NCBI GenBank assembly: GCA_947500545.1
Contig: CANMSO010000001.1
Location: forward strand, 124,001-188,000
DNA: 64,000 nt
Direction: 5' to 3'
Source of the DNA: an uncultured Aquimarina sp.
GTDB lineage: Bacteria; Bacteroidota; Bacteroidia; Flavobacteriales; Flavobacteriaceae
Shown: positions 34,451 through 44,077 of the stretch, one piece after another
Numbering within the stretch: the stretch's first letter is position 1
How the letters are laid out: every line of letters starts with the position of its first letter
Notes under the pieces: model-generated
Told to the model about the DNA's origin: nothing
Databases searched by the model: none
Seen by the model: only the letters and a program-made list of their open reading frames with translations
Position numbers and translations under genes: made by a program

Positions 34451-35035
34451 ATGACGAACAGACAACAACAGCTTGCATTTTGTAAAATCTGCAAGAACCA
34501 AAAATTTGATATGCAACAAGGTGTGATCTGCGGTCTAACCAATGCCATAGCAGATTTTCAAGATACCTGTGCAACCTTTGAAGAGGACGTGACGCTCAAA
34601 GAAAAAGAAGAAGCACTGGCTGTGACCAGAGTAGCAAACAACAACGTAGCCAGCCAAGGGAAACGATTTACAAACAGACTCATTGATTTTATATTTATTA
34701 TGATTTTGGGTTTTGTGATTGGCATGATACTGGCACTTGTTTCTCCTAATACGTTACATGGGCTAGAGCAAGGTGGTAAGCTAACCGAGTACGCTTTTGG
34801 GATACTAGTTGGGATGATTTACTACACTTTGTTCGAGATGATAACCGGGAGAACGCTTGGCAAGCTCATTACAGGAACCAAAGTAGTAGATGAGCAAGGT
34901 AATATGCCACAACCAGAACGAATATTGCTACGTAGTCTGTGCAGATATATTCCTTTTGATGCATTTTCGTTTTTAGGAGGTGATGGTACTGGGTGGCACG
35001 ATACACTTTCTAAAACCAGAGTAGTAGAAGCATAA
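34451..35035 (+). CDS. RDD family membrane protein
   Basis: It has 194 residues. A cysteine-containing N-terminus (FCKICKNQKFDMQQGVICGL, Cys at 11, 14, 27 and 40) may bind metal. The RDD domain follows: KRFTNRLIDFIFIMILGFVI (RxxDD-like variant RLIDF), two more helices, and GRTLGKLITGTKVVDEQG. RDD proteins are membrane proteins, some acting as ion exchangers; the function here is unknown. Confidence 0.8.
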   Translation: MTNRQQQLAFCKICKNQKFDMQQGVICGLTNAIADFQDTCATFEEDVTLKEKEEALAVTRVANNNVASQGKRFTNRLIDFIFIMILGFVIGMILALVSPNTLHGLEQGGKLTEYAFGILVGMIYYTLFEMITGRTLGKLITGTKVVDEQGNMPQPERILLRSLCRYIPFDAFSFLGGDGTGWHDTLSKTRVVEA

Positions 35036-35136
35036 GGTGTTGATCACTTTAATTTTAAAGAAATCTTAACTAACGCTTTGAGTAGGATAGTGGTATCTTT
35101 AAGTGGTTATATAACAACCTCTTAAAGCCACAAAGT

Positions 35137-35634
35137 ATGCAAATCATTCCACTATTACTCAAAGAACTCGAAGAAGAAGTTGATACCTTAAAAACATACC
35201 TAGAGCAAGTGCCTGCTGATAAATTTAATTGGCGCCCTCATGAAAAAAGTATGTCCATGCAAATGCTGGCAGTACATCTTGCCGAAATGCCAGACCTGAT
35301 CGTTTTGGCAATCACTCAAGACGAACTGGATTTTGCCAAAACACCAGACGAGCCGTCATCTGTAGAAAGTACAGAAGAATTGTTGGATCTCTTAGCAACG
35401 TCTTTTCAGAAAGCAAAAAAGGCACTTGCAGGTGCAAAAGAAGAGGAATTACCACTAAAATGGACCATGCGCAATGGGGAACAGGTATATTGGGTATTTA
35501 CAAAATACGAATTCGTTCGTCACGCTCTCGCACAAATAGCACATCACAGAGCACAGTTGGGTGTGTATTTTAGGTTATTAGAAATTCCGGTTCCGTTGGC
35601 TTATGGGCCTACCGCCGATATACAAATGGGATAG
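35137..35634 (+). CDS. DinB-family protein
   Basis: It has 165 residues in a four-helix bundle: LLKELEEEVDTLKTYLEQVP, FNWRPHEKSMSMQMLAVHLA (metal His), and FVRHALAQIAHHRAQLGVYF with the conserved HHRxQL triad, then VPLAYGPTAD. DinB/YfiT-like proteins bind a divalent metal; some are thiol transferases. The exact reaction is unknown. Confidence 0.88.
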   Translation: MQIIPLLLKELEEEVDTLKTYLEQVPADKFNWRPHEKSMSMQMLAVHLAEMPDLIVLAITQDELDFAKTPDEPSSVESTEELLDLLATSFQKAKKALAGAKEEELPLKWTMRNGEQVYWVFTKYEFVRHALAQIAHHRAQLGVYFRLLEIPVPLAYGPTADIQMG

Positions 35635-35767
35635 AGCTCCTTACATTTGTATTGTTAAGGTAGTATGCCATAGAGAAAGACAAGGGGTAGAAAAAGTAAG
35701 TTACCTTCCTTATTATGGGGAAACAGGAACAACTTTAAGTGTGCATAACTTAGGTATGCACAAAAAA

Positions 35768-35800
35768 AATCGATCTTCTCAGGTAGCAAAAAGATCGATT
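35768..35800. terminator. 10-bp hairpin, possible terminator
   Basis: AATCGATCTT and AAGATCGATT form a perfect 10-bp stem with a 13-base loop, between two converging genes. There is no good T-run on the plus side; on the minus side the A8 run gives Ts. It may end the CpeT-like transcript. Confidence 0.4.
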
Positions 35801-35901
35801 CAAATTAATTTTAAACGCCATCGTTTGCTAGTAGGTTTGCTTAATGCTAACGCAAAAATCGCGATATTATTTTGATTAACAAACAGTTAGTCGTATTTTT
35901 T

Positions 35902-36528
35902 TTATAATTTATCAAAAGCGTACCCGGCTTTTTCGGCTCCCCATACTTGTTTTTTATCTTGATCAAAACCTTGATCCCAACTGTACACCATGTCTTTTTT
36001 GATCGTTACTTTAGATGTAGCATAACTCGCTCCGCGTAAGGTACTTTTGCAATTATCATCTAGCGTAGATCCTTCGTAAGCCCCGTCTTTATTCTTGGTT
36101 AGGTACACTTCGCAACCTGATCTTTCTTCTAAGATTGAAGTATTGAACTGATCAAAGTAACCTACATCTTTCCATTTACCAATGAAGTTTTTTTCTTCCT
36201 TTAATTTAAAAATGGTGGTCTTAAACTTGTTTTCAGAAACATGTTCAACTTTATATACTCTCTGACGATAAGGTGCCTCCTGTTTATCATTCAATGCCTG
36301 TTCAACATATAACCATGAGCCATCGTCTTCTTCCCAAATAGGATACATATGCAGCGAAATATTATAATATGTAGTATCTACCTTAGACTGTTTTTCGCTA
36401 TTGTATGATCCGGCCATGAGCCCTAATAACTCATTAGTTTTGTTTATGTCTTCTTGTCCATTGGTATTCTGGAAGCAACAGAACAACATAAGAGCGGTAC
36501 ATGTTATTTTTAAAAAGATTGTTTTCAT
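35902..36528 (-). CDS. CpcT/CpeT-like secreted protein
   Basis: It has 208 residues with a signal peptide (ITCTALMLFCCFQNTNGQ). The CpeT pattern is seen in LLGLMAGSYNSEKQS, YYNISLHMYPIW, WLYVEQALNDKQEAPYRQR, SGCEVYLTKNKDGAYEGST and CKSTLRGASYATSKV. In cyanobacteria the family attaches bilins to phycobiliproteins; here there are no phycobilisomes, so the role must be different, perhaps binding of a small ligand. Confidence 0.85.
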   Translation of the reverse strand: MKTIFLKITCTALMLFCCFQNTNGQEDINKTNELLGLMAGSYNSEKQSKVDTTYYNISLHMYPIWEEDDGSWLYVEQALNDKQEAPYRQRVYKVEHVSENKFKTTIFKLKEEKNFIGKWKDVGYFDQFNTSILEERSGCEVYLTKNKDGAYEGSTLDDNCKSTLRGASYATSKVTIKKDMVYSWDQGFDQDKKQVWGAEKAGYAFDKL

Positions 36529-36567
36529 TGGTTTGATATTTATAGTTGTTTTGGTATTCCTGTACTA

Positions 36568-36948
36568 TTACTTTACGGCAATCACAGAAATTTCTACGTT
36601 TACAAATTTAGGTAACGCGGCAACAGCTACAGTTTCTCGTGCAGGAGCAGTATCTTCATCAAAATATTTTCCATAAACTTCATTTACCTGTGCAAAGTTA
36701 TTCATGTCATTAAGGAAGATTGTCGTTTTAATAACATGTTCAAACGTCATACCCACTTCATCAAGGATAGCTTTTAGGTTCTGCATTACCTGCTCTGCTT
36801 CTGTTTTAATATCGTCTAATACTAATTCTCCTGTTTCAGGATTGATAGCTATCTGACCAGAAGTATATAAGGTATTACCATTTAAAATAGCTTGGTTGTA
36901 TGGTCCAATAGGAGCGGGAGCTTTGGCAGTAGTGATGATTTTTTTCAT
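36568..36948 (-). CDS. RidA family enamine/imine deaminase
   Basis: It has 126 residues. RidA motifs: PAPIGPYNQAIL, LYTSGQIAINPETGEL, VIKTTIFLNDMNNFAQVNEV and APARETVAVAALPKFVNVEI with the catalytic Arg. It hydrolyses reactive 2-aminoacrylate and related imines made by PLP enzymes. It lies 39 bases upstream of the CpeT-like gene on the same strand. Confidence 0.93.
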   Translation of the reverse strand: MKKIITTAKAPAPIGPYNQAILNGNTLYTSGQIAINPETGELVLDDIKTEAEQVMQNLKAILDEVGMTFEHVIKTTIFLNDMNNFAQVNEVYGKYFDEDTAPARETVAVAALPKFVNVEISVIAVK

Positions 36949-37034
36949 GGTGCGAAGTGATTATATTATTTATTTCTATTTCTTATTCTAAAGTTAAGAT
37001 TTTAGTCAAAATGCATCCTCCATCAATCACCGGG

Positions 37035-39770
37035 CTATAACTGTCTGTCCGGTTCTCTTCGTTTATCCCATTTGATATCACTAAGTACAGAAGATTTAAT
37101 ACCAATAAAGAAATTCCAGGAGGTTCTTTCACTAAATGGTATCCAGTTAAAGTTCATTACCCAACTCTCAAGGTCTCTACTAAATCTAAAATTAGTAAAT
37201 GTAAACCCGGGATTGGCAAGGTCATAACCAGAGGATACACCAACAGACCATCTTGGAGCCAGCTCTACATCACCAGAAAACATAACAGAATGTGATGATA
37301 TTTCGTTTTGCCTTCGGCTGTTGCTATAATTTACGTTGTATGATACGCGCAATGTCCAGGGAATTTTATAATTATAATTCGTACTGCCTTTATCAGTTTT
37401 ATTTTCTTTGTTTGGATCCCTAGATTGAAACTCTTTAAAATCAGTAACCCCACCAAATAGGTCATCGGGACGTCCCTCATTTCTGAAATTCTGATTTTTT
37501 AAAGGGTCATCTTTAACTTTTCCTTTTTCAAAATCTTTACTTGAAAACGAATATCCAAAATTGGCGCTTGCTCTTGTAAGTCTGAAAAGGCTACCGCCAT
37601 TATCAATATTGAATTTATCAATCCTATTGTTGTTATTATCCAACGCATACGGATCCAATTGTGCATTGAAATTAATATCCAGTTTGTTCTGAATAATAGG
37701 AACATTACCAGAAACTGATAATGGACTTAGTTTTAATGAATCCCCGGCAATATTATAGGCTGTACTAATATTTAGGTTATTCAATAATATAATCTTTTTA
37801 GCCTCTGTAACGGTAGAATCTTTGTCCTTGACTTTCATTTCAAGGTTATTGCTCAAAGAAAACCCAATACTACTAGAAAATACATTACTAGGTGCGCCAA
37901 AGAATCCTCCTTGAAATTTTGAATACTCTACAATCTCTTCTGTCTCAATTTGAGGGGTATCCGGATCATCTTCTACAGGTCTTGTATACTCATCATAAAA
38001 CTGACTAAAAGCTGGATTTATATTATAGCTTATCGATGGTCTTATGGTATGCCGAATTGCTTGTATTTTTTTCCCTTTCTTAAAATTAAAGGTTCCATAA
38101 ATAGTGGTTCCTAAACTTGCAGAAAAATTATAAGTACGATATGAATCAAAACCTTGTACGGTATCTCTTACCACTTCTCCTAGGCCATTATTTGCCAAAG
38201 GATCAAAATCCTGTTTAATCGTTTCAAAAACCCAGTTTTCCTGGTAATTTGTACCTGCAGAAGCACTTAAGTACTTCAGGATCTTAAAATTTGTACTAAT
38301 TGGAATCGTATGTTGCATTCCCAAAGAGGCACCTTCAAACATTTGTGCAGAAAACAGGTCATCATCTGTGGTTTCTATTCTGTTTTCTCCTCTAAAATTA
38401 TACTGGGTGTTTATATTTTGAATAATTCCTTTCTTTACGCCAACTTTTGGTGCAAAAGGAAATACCCGTGATACACTTGCGTTTACATTTGGTAATGACA
38501 TGTTTACAAGACCTGTATTGGTATTAGAGTTGTGTGTTGCAGCAACATTAACATTTACTTGTGGGTCTCCCGGAAATGATTTTGCATACGAAACAGAAGA
38601 ACTAATTTGGTTATTTAGGAAATTACCCGTGTTAAGCTGGTTCGTAGATTGTTGAAAAAAGTCACTACTACCAAAATTCACCGAAGCTGAGAAACGAGAA
38701 TTAGGATTTGCTTTGGTATCTTGGTTATGAGACCACTGTATATTATACGTTGTTGTTCTGGCAAAATCTGGAAAACCTCGTTCACTGGTCAAATTGTTTT
38801 CATATCGAAGTCTTAGGTTCCCTCGGAACTTGTATCTAAGCGCATATGCCGATTCTATCGCAAATGTATAACTACCATTAGAATAATAATCTCCTTGCAG
38901 TGTTAAGTCTGCATAATCGCTAATGGCAAAATAATAACCTCCGTTTTGAAGAAAATACCCACGATTTCTTTCTTCACCAGGATTAGGCAGAATGAAACCA
39001 GAAGTCCTATCTTCGGTCAAAGGAAAATATCCAAAAGGTAATGCTAATGGTGTTGGGACATTAGCGATAAACATGTTTACTAACCCCGTTACAATTTTCT
39101 TTTTAGGTACAAATTTGATTCTTCTGGCATAAAAATAATATTCAGGATCTTCTATATTTTCTGAAGTAGTAAACTTAACATTCCTCATGTATATCACAGA
39201 GTCATTTTCACGCTTTGATACTTCATTTTTAATTTTAAACCCACTTTGTTCTGTCCTCGAATTATAGATTAGCGCTTTTTCACTGTCGAAATTAAAACGA
39301 ATAGAATCTGGTTCTACCACATTTTGCCCTTGCTTAAATATTGGAGTCTGTGTGTATTCTCCCAAAGAATCTTTAATTCCGTAGGCATACACCTCATTTT
39401 TTGTATTGTCTACAACAATAAAGCCTGCATTAATTTGCATATCTCCATATATTATTTCTGCTTCATTGTATAGATACATTTTATTTTCTCTACGACTTAA
39501 TCGCATGTAATCTGTTGACTTATAATCAACTTTACTTGTAAGCAATTGAGGTTCGACCGGTAGAGAGTCTTTTTTAGTTGTATCTTGAGCTTTCTCGCTG
39601 AGGAGCTGCTCAGGGTTTATCTCAACACGTTCTTGAATATTAGTTATAGTGTCTTTCTCGGCAGGTATAGGTGCCGTTACAGTCTTATTCGTTTCTTGTG
39701 CATTAATTTGACAAATACAAAAAAGTGAAAAACTTAGTGAATAAAGTATGTATTTTACCGTTGTTTGCAA
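37035..39770 (-). CDS. LptD-like outer-membrane LPS-assembly protein
   Basis: About 911 residues from TTG 39770, which opens a proper signal peptide (KYILYSLSFSLFCICQINAQ); the frame continues to a TTG at 39821, but that codon lies inside a TAATTTTG promoter element. An N-terminal OstA/LptA-like domain (MRLSRRENKMYLYNEAEIIYG and beyond) is followed by a large beta-barrel with many alternating strands and the signature FGYFPLTEDRTSGFILP. It should place LPS in the outer leaflet. The length fits the Bacteroidota LptD-like group. Confidence 0.85.
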   Translation of the reverse strand: MQTTVKYILYSLSFSLFCICQINAQETNKTVTAPIPAEKDTITNIQERVEINPEQLLSEKAQDTTKKDSLPVEPQLLTSKVDYKSTDYMRLSRRENKMYLYNEAEIIYGDMQINAGFIVVDNTKNEVYAYGIKDSLGEYTQTPIFKQGQNVVEPDSIRFNFDSEKALIYNSRTEQSGFKIKNEVSKRENDSVIYMRNVKFTTSENIEDPEYYFYARRIKFVPKKKIVTGLVNMFIANVPTPLALPFGYFPLTEDRTSGFILPNPGEERNRGYFLQNGGYYFAISDYADLTLQGDYYSNGSYTFAIESAYALRYKFRGNLRLRYENNLTSERGFPDFARTTTYNIQWSHNQDTKANPNSRFSASVNFGSSDFFQQSTNQLNTGNFLNNQISSSVSYAKSFPGDPQVNVNVAATHNSNTNTGLVNMSLPNVNASVSRVFPFAPKVGVKKGIIQNINTQYNFRGENRIETTDDDLFSAQMFEGASLGMQHTIPISTNFKILKYLSASAGTNYQENWVFETIKQDFDPLANNGLGEVVRDTVQGFDSYRTYNFSASLGTTIYGTFNFKKGKKIQAIRHTIRPSISYNINPAFSQFYDEYTRPVEDDPDTPQIETEEIVEYSKFQGGFFGAPSNVFSSSIGFSLSNNLEMKVKDKDSTVTEAKKIILLNNLNISTAYNIAGDSLKLSPLSVSGNVPIIQNKLDINFNAQLDPYALDNNNNRIDKFNIDNGGSLFRLTRASANFGYSFSSKDFEKGKVKDDPLKNQNFRNEGRPDDLFGGVTDFKEFQSRDPNKENKTDKGSTNYNYKIPWTLRVSYNVNYSNSRRQNEISSHSVMFSGDVELAPRWSVGVSSGYDLANPGFTFTNFRFSRDLESWVMNFNWIPFSERTSWNFFIGIKSSVLSDIKWDKRREPDRQL

Positions 39771-39818
39771 TGGTTTAAATCCTATTTTTGTATAACTATG
39801 GCTTAGTTTTTGAAGTGC

Positions 39819-39826
39819 CAAAATTA
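39819..39826 (-). promoter_or_regulatory. -7 element before the LptD-like gene
   Basis: Minus-strand TAATTTTG fits TAnnTTTG. A transcript starting about 7 bases downstream would leave out the TTG at 39821 and supports the TTG at 39770. Confidence 0.5.
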
Positions 39827-40025
39827 CATATATTTTTTATGCCTAGATTGTAATTGATGAAAAAATAAAAAATTATGTCAAAAGGATGCCTCCAAAGCCA
39901 TTTAAACGAAGAGGATTTAGAATTATTTTTATAGATCATAACCTAATGTATTTTTTTAAGGTACATTATTAAATACGGAAACATAAGCGAAATGTTTCAA
40001 TACGTAGTAAAATTGTTTGCAATTA

Positions 40026-41150
40026 ATGAAAAGGAATATAGTATATAGTGTTCTTCTAGGAACGTTGATTTTTGTGTTATCTGCTTTTCAAGCTTCTAAT
40101 CCTCCACAAGGAGAAAAGAAGTTTGTTGTAGTGTTAGACGCAGGACATGGGGGGCATGATCCAGGAAACAGAGGGAATGGATATAAAGAAAAAGAAATTT
40201 CTTTAAATGTGGTTTTGGCTATTGGTGAGGCATTAGAAAAAGATCCCAGATTTAGAGTAGTATATACCCGAAAAACAGATGAGTTTATAGAGTTACACGA
40301 AAGAGGAAGCATAGCTAATAAAGCCAATGCAGATCTTTTTGTATCTGTTCATTGCAATTCTCATAGGTCTCAAGCGCATGGTACAGAGACGTTTGTATTG
40401 GGATTGCATGCCAATGATGAAAATTTTAACGTGGCAAAAAATGAAAACTCTGTAATCCTTTTAGAGGATAATTATGAAGCCAACTACGATGGTTTTGATC
40501 CGAATTCTCCAGAATCGATTATTGGATTGACATTAATGCAGGAGGAATATCTTGACCAAAGTCTTACCCTGGCTAGTTTTGTGCAAAATCGATTTAAAAA
40601 GACATTAGATCGAAAGAGTAGAGGTGTAAAACAAGCTGGATTTGTAGTATTACATCAAACCTATATGCCTAGTGTTCTTATAGAACTTGGATTCTTAACC
40701 AATAATAACGAAGGGAAATATCTTAACTCGAAAAAAGGGCAGCAAGATATGGCTAAATCTATTATCACATCCATTGTTGATTATAAGGAAAGCCTTGATG
40801 CTATTTATTTTGTCCCCGAAATCGAAACTCCGCCAGTGGGTAATGTTACTGCCAAAATTGAAGGGGATCAAGTATATGACGGCATTACTTTTAAAGTCCA
40901 GATCGCGGCCGGATCAACAGATATCGCCCTTGAATCGTTTAACTTTAACGGTTTGGATCAGTTATCTAAAGTCAATACGGGAGATATATTTAAATATTAC
41001 TTTGGTAGCACTCCTAATTATACATTAATTCAAGAATTAAAAGATCTTGCAGTAGAAAAAGGATTTGATTCTAGTTTTATCGTAGCTTTTCGTGATAATC
41101 AATCAATTCCGTTAGCAGAAGCTCTAAAAGCTAACATATCTTCTAATTAA
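40026..41150 (+). CDS. N-acetylmuramoyl-L-alanine amidase (AmiC type)
   Basis: I chose ATG 40026 (374 residues); a TTG 9 bases upstream is also open. Signal peptide MKRNIVYSVLLGTLIFVLSA. The amidase_3 domain has VVLDAGHGGHDPGNRG (zinc His), KEKEISLNVVLAIGEAL, LFVSVHCNSHRSQAHGTE (second His) and PSVLIELGFLTN with the catalytic Glu. The C-terminus (TFKVQIAAGSTDIALES ...) resembles a SPOR domain for peptidoglycan binding. It splits septal peptidoglycan in cell separation. Confidence 0.9.
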   Translation: MKRNIVYSVLLGTLIFVLSAFQASNPPQGEKKFVVVLDAGHGGHDPGNRGNGYKEKEISLNVVLAIGEALEKDPRFRVVYTRKTDEFIELHERGSIANKANADLFVSVHCNSHRSQAHGTETFVLGLHANDENFNVAKNENSVILLEDNYEANYDGFDPNSPESIIGLTLMQEEYLDQSLTLASFVQNRFKKTLDRKSRGVKQAGFVVLHQTYMPSVLIELGFLTNNNEGKYLNSKKGQQDMAKSIITSIVDYKESLDAIYFVPEIETPPVGNVTAKIEGDQVYDGITFKVQIAAGSTDIALESFNFNGLDQLSKVNTGDIFKYYFGSTPNYTLIQELKDLAVEKGFDSSFIVAFRDNQSIPLAEALKANISSN

Positions 41151-41207
41151 TCTTAATAAATACTTATAATTCATCAAAGAATAATCTATAGAAATGTTTT
41201 TTTATTC

Positions 41208-41215
41208 TAAATTTG
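41208..41215 (+). promoter_or_regulatory. -7 element before the MCE gene
   Basis: TAAATTTG fits TAnnTTTG and lies 21 bases before the TTG start at 41237, so the leader is short. Confidence 0.5.
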
Positions 41216-41236
41216 CGTCTTAAAACTTAATCTATT

Positions 41237-42187
41237 TTGAAATTTACTCGGGAGGTTAAAACAGGAATACTAGCAATTAGTGCTATAGCACTTTTGATTT
41301 TTGGATATAGTTTTTTGAAGGGAAAAAATCTCCTCGAAAATGATAGAACACTATATGCAGTATATGATAATGTTGAAGGATTAATACCTTCATCTCCTGT
41401 AACAATTAATGGTTTAGTGGTAGGACAAGTGGTTTCTATCAATTTTGCAGATAATAAGGGTAACCTTGTTGTAGAATTTAATGTAAATAATGATTTCTCT
41501 TTTTCAAAAAATAGTGAAGCCAAGGTCTATGGGGGTGGATTGATAGGAGGAAAATCTCTAGCTATTATGCCAATATATGAGCAAGGTCTAGAAGCAAAAA
41601 GCGGAGATACTTTACCTGGTAGAGTAGAAGCAGGTTTGTTAGAACTGGTTAATGATAAGCTTACACCTTTACAAGCAAAACTTGAAGCAGCAATAACCGA
41701 TGCAGATACATTATTAACCTCGGTTAATGGTATTCTTAATGTTGATAATAAAAACAATCTTAATTCGATCTTTAAGGATTTAAGTGCCACGGTAAAGAAT
41801 TTCAAGGGAGCTTCGGGATCTTTAAATCAGATGTTGTCTGGTAACAAGGATAAGCTGAATAATACAATAACTAATCTAGATAAAATGTCTTTAAACCTAA
41901 GTAAGGTTTCGGATTCTCTAGCTCAGATGAATGTTGCCAAATTAGGTAAAAAACTAGAAACGGTTCTCGCGAGTTTTGATAAAATCTCTAAGGATTTAAA
42001 TGCAGGTAAGGGGAGTGCTGGAAAATTACTTAAAGATGATAAGCTATACGATAATTTAGAAAAAACTAGTAAAGAGCTAGAACTTCTACTTCAGGATTTG
42101 AGGTTAAATCCAACACGATATATAAATGTATCTGTTTTTGGGAAAAAGAATAAACCGTATCAAAAACCAACAGACTCAATAAACTAA
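41237..42187 (+). CDS. MCE/MlaD-family protein
   Basis: It has 316 residues from a TTG start, the only start close to the promoter. An N-terminal membrane helix (VKTGILAISAIALLIFGYSF) is followed by the MCE domain (TLYAVYDNVEGLIPSSPVTI, NGLVVGQVVSINF, GGGLIGGKSLAI) and a helical C-terminus. It is the substrate-binding part of a lipid transporter across the periplasm (Mla type); permease and ATPase genes are not in this window. Confidence 0.85.
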   Translation: MKFTREVKTGILAISAIALLIFGYSFLKGKNLLENDRTLYAVYDNVEGLIPSSPVTINGLVVGQVVSINFADNKGNLVVEFNVNNDFSFSKNSEAKVYGGGLIGGKSLAIMPIYEQGLEAKSGDTLPGRVEAGLLELVNDKLTPLQAKLEAAITDADTLLTSVNGILNVDNKNNLNSIFKDLSATVKNFKGASGSLNQMLSGNKDKLNNTITNLDKMSLNLSKVSDSLAQMNVAKLGKKLETVLASFDKISKDLNAGKGSAGKLLKDDKLYDNLEKTSKELELLLQDLRLNPTRYINVSVFGKKNKPYQKPTDSIN

Positions 42188-42193
42188 AAGAAT

Positions 42194-43519
42194 ATGCAAT
42201 ATATACCTAATATCTTATTTGTAATCGTCTTAGTGGCGGGGATTGGATATTTTACAAAGAATATCCGTAAAGTCATTCGTAATATTCGACTAGGTAAAGA
42301 TGTTGATCGATCTGATAATAAAGGAGACAGATTCAAGAATATGGCTATGATTGCTATGGGGCAGTCAAAAATGGTTAGAAGACCTATTGCAGGAATATTA
42401 CATATTGTAGTGTATTTAGGTTTCATCATTATAAATATTGAAGTTCTAGAAATTATTATTGATGGTATTTTTGGCACGCATAGAATATTTGCATTTTTAG
42501 GAGGTTTTTATGACTTTTTAATAGCTTCTTTCGAAATTTTGGCACTTCTGGTATTTGTAGGTGTCGTTTTATTCTGGACACGTCGTAATGTGATCAAATT
42601 AAAACGATTCTGGAATCCAGAGATGAAAGGTTGGCCAAAGAACGATGGTAACTTGATCCTTTATTTTGAAATGGTGTTAATGACCTTATTTTTGGTTATG
42701 AACGCGGCAGACTTGCAATTACAGGAATTAGGAGCGGAGCATTACATTAAAGCAGGGTCATATCCTGTAAGCCAGTTTATATCTCCATTTTTTGATGGTA
42801 TGTCAGAAGGAAACTTATTCCTTATAGAAAGAGGAGCATGGTGGTTACATATTTTAGGAATTTTGGTGTTTTTAAACTACTTATATTTTTCAAAACATTT
42901 ACATATTTTATTAGCATTCCCAAATACATACTACGGGGATTTGAAACCCAAAGGGCAACTTGATAATTTAGAAGCTGTTACAAATGAGGTGATGTTAATG
43001 ATGGATCCAAATGCAGATCCCTTTGCTGCTCCAGCAGATGATCAACAGGAAGGAGAGCCAGAAAAATTTGGAGCTTCAGATGTTATGGACCTTAATTGGG
43101 CTCAATTACTTAATGCGTATACATGTACTGAATGTGGTCGTTGCACAAGTGAGTGTCCTGCAAACCAAACAGGAAAGAAGTTATCGCCACGAAAAATTAT
43201 GATGGATACTAGAGATCGTCTAAAAGAAGTGGGAGACAATATTGATAAGAATGGTAGTTTTGTAGACGATGGTAAACAATTATTAAATGACTATATCACC
43301 CCAGAAGAATTATGGGCATGTACTAGTTGTAATGCTTGTGTAGAGGCTTGTCCAGTTAGTATTAGCCCTCTATCTATTATAATCGATATGAGACGCTATC
43401 TTGTAATGGAAGAAAGTGCTGCCCCTACAGACTTAAATAATATGATGTCAAATATAGAAAATAACGGAGCTCCGTGGCCATTTAACCAAATGGACAGATT
43501 AAACTGGAGTAACGAATAA
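42194..43519 (+). CDS. membrane 4Fe-4S oxidoreductase subunit
   Basis: It has 441 residues. About five membrane helices fill the first 260 residues (PNILFVIVLVAGIGYF, IAGILHIVVYLGFIIINIEV, FEILALLVFVGVVLFW, WWLHILGILVFLNYLYF), like the NarI/HdrE fold. Two ferredoxin clusters follow: CTECGRCTSECP and CTSCNACVEACP. It matches HdrC/GlpC-type proteins and probably works with the CCG-domain protein at 44078 in quinone-linked electron transfer. It lies 6 bases after the MCE gene. Confidence 0.85.
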   Translation: MQYIPNILFVIVLVAGIGYFTKNIRKVIRNIRLGKDVDRSDNKGDRFKNMAMIAMGQSKMVRRPIAGILHIVVYLGFIIINIEVLEIIIDGIFGTHRIFAFLGGFYDFLIASFEILALLVFVGVVLFWTRRNVIKLKRFWNPEMKGWPKNDGNLILYFEMVLMTLFLVMNAADLQLQELGAEHYIKAGSYPVSQFISPFFDGMSEGNLFLIERGAWWLHILGILVFLNYLYFSKHLHILLAFPNTYYGDLKPKGQLDNLEAVTNEVMLMMDPNADPFAAPADDQQEGEPEKFGASDVMDLNWAQLLNAYTCTECGRCTSECPANQTGKKLSPRKIMMDTRDRLKEVGDNIDKNGSFVDDGKQLLNDYITPEELWACTSCNACVEACPVSISPLSIIIDMRRYLVMEESAAPTDLNNMMSNIENNGAPWPFNQMDRLNWSNE

Positions 43520-43573
43520 ATCTAAACCAAATTATTAACCACTAAAACCATAAATTAAGAGAAATTAGAAGTT

Positions 43574-44020
43574 ATGAAGAAGGAAGAAGTAGAAAAATTA
43601 TTGCATGACAAAGTAGAAGCAGGAGAACATATCAGTCCTGTGTTACCAGAAGGTATTAAAAACTATCTTATTGATATAGATGGTACCATTACCGAAGATG
43701 TACCAAATGAAGAACCAGAACGAATGGTAACTTGTGAGCCATTTCCTGATGCGTTGATTACATTAAATAAATGGTTTGATCAAGGACATATTATATGTTT
43801 CTTTACTTCAAGAACTGAAGATCATAGAGCAGTTACTGAAGCATGGTTAAAAAAACATGGTTTTAAATACCATAGTTTGTTGATGGGTAAGCCTAGAGGA
43901 GGAAACTACCACTGGATAGATAATCACTTGGTAAAAGCAACAAGATATACCGGTAAATTTACCGAATTAGTAGAAAGAGTCGTGACTATCGAAGTTTTTG
44001 ATGACGGTAAACACGATTAA
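43574..44020 (+). CDS. HAD-superfamily hydrolase-like protein
   Basis: It has 148 residues. HAD motif I is YLIDIDGTITED (Asp nucleophile), followed by the motif II-like ICFFTSRTEDH and the motif IV-like HWIDNHLV; LLMGKPRGGNYH carries the conserved Lys. Similar short proteins carry phosphoheptose-isomerase names in databases, but this fold is HAD, not SIS. It lies between two Fe-S protein genes. Substrate unknown. Confidence 0.8.
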   Translation: MKKEEVEKLLHDKVEAGEHISPVLPEGIKNYLIDIDGTITEDVPNEEPERMVTCEPFPDALITLNKWFDQGHIICFFTSRTEDHRAVTEAWLKKHGFKYHSLLMGKPRGGNYHWIDNHLVKATRYTGKFTELVERVVTIEVFDDGKHD

Positions 44021-44077
44021 TTAAAGGCGATCAATTGATGCCTTAAATTGTATATAAAGAAATATAAAGTATTACGT

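Noticed and set aside
35603..35875. 90-residue plus-strand frame after the DinB gene
   Set aside because: It overlaps the end of DinB in another frame, has no start context and no protein-like composition.
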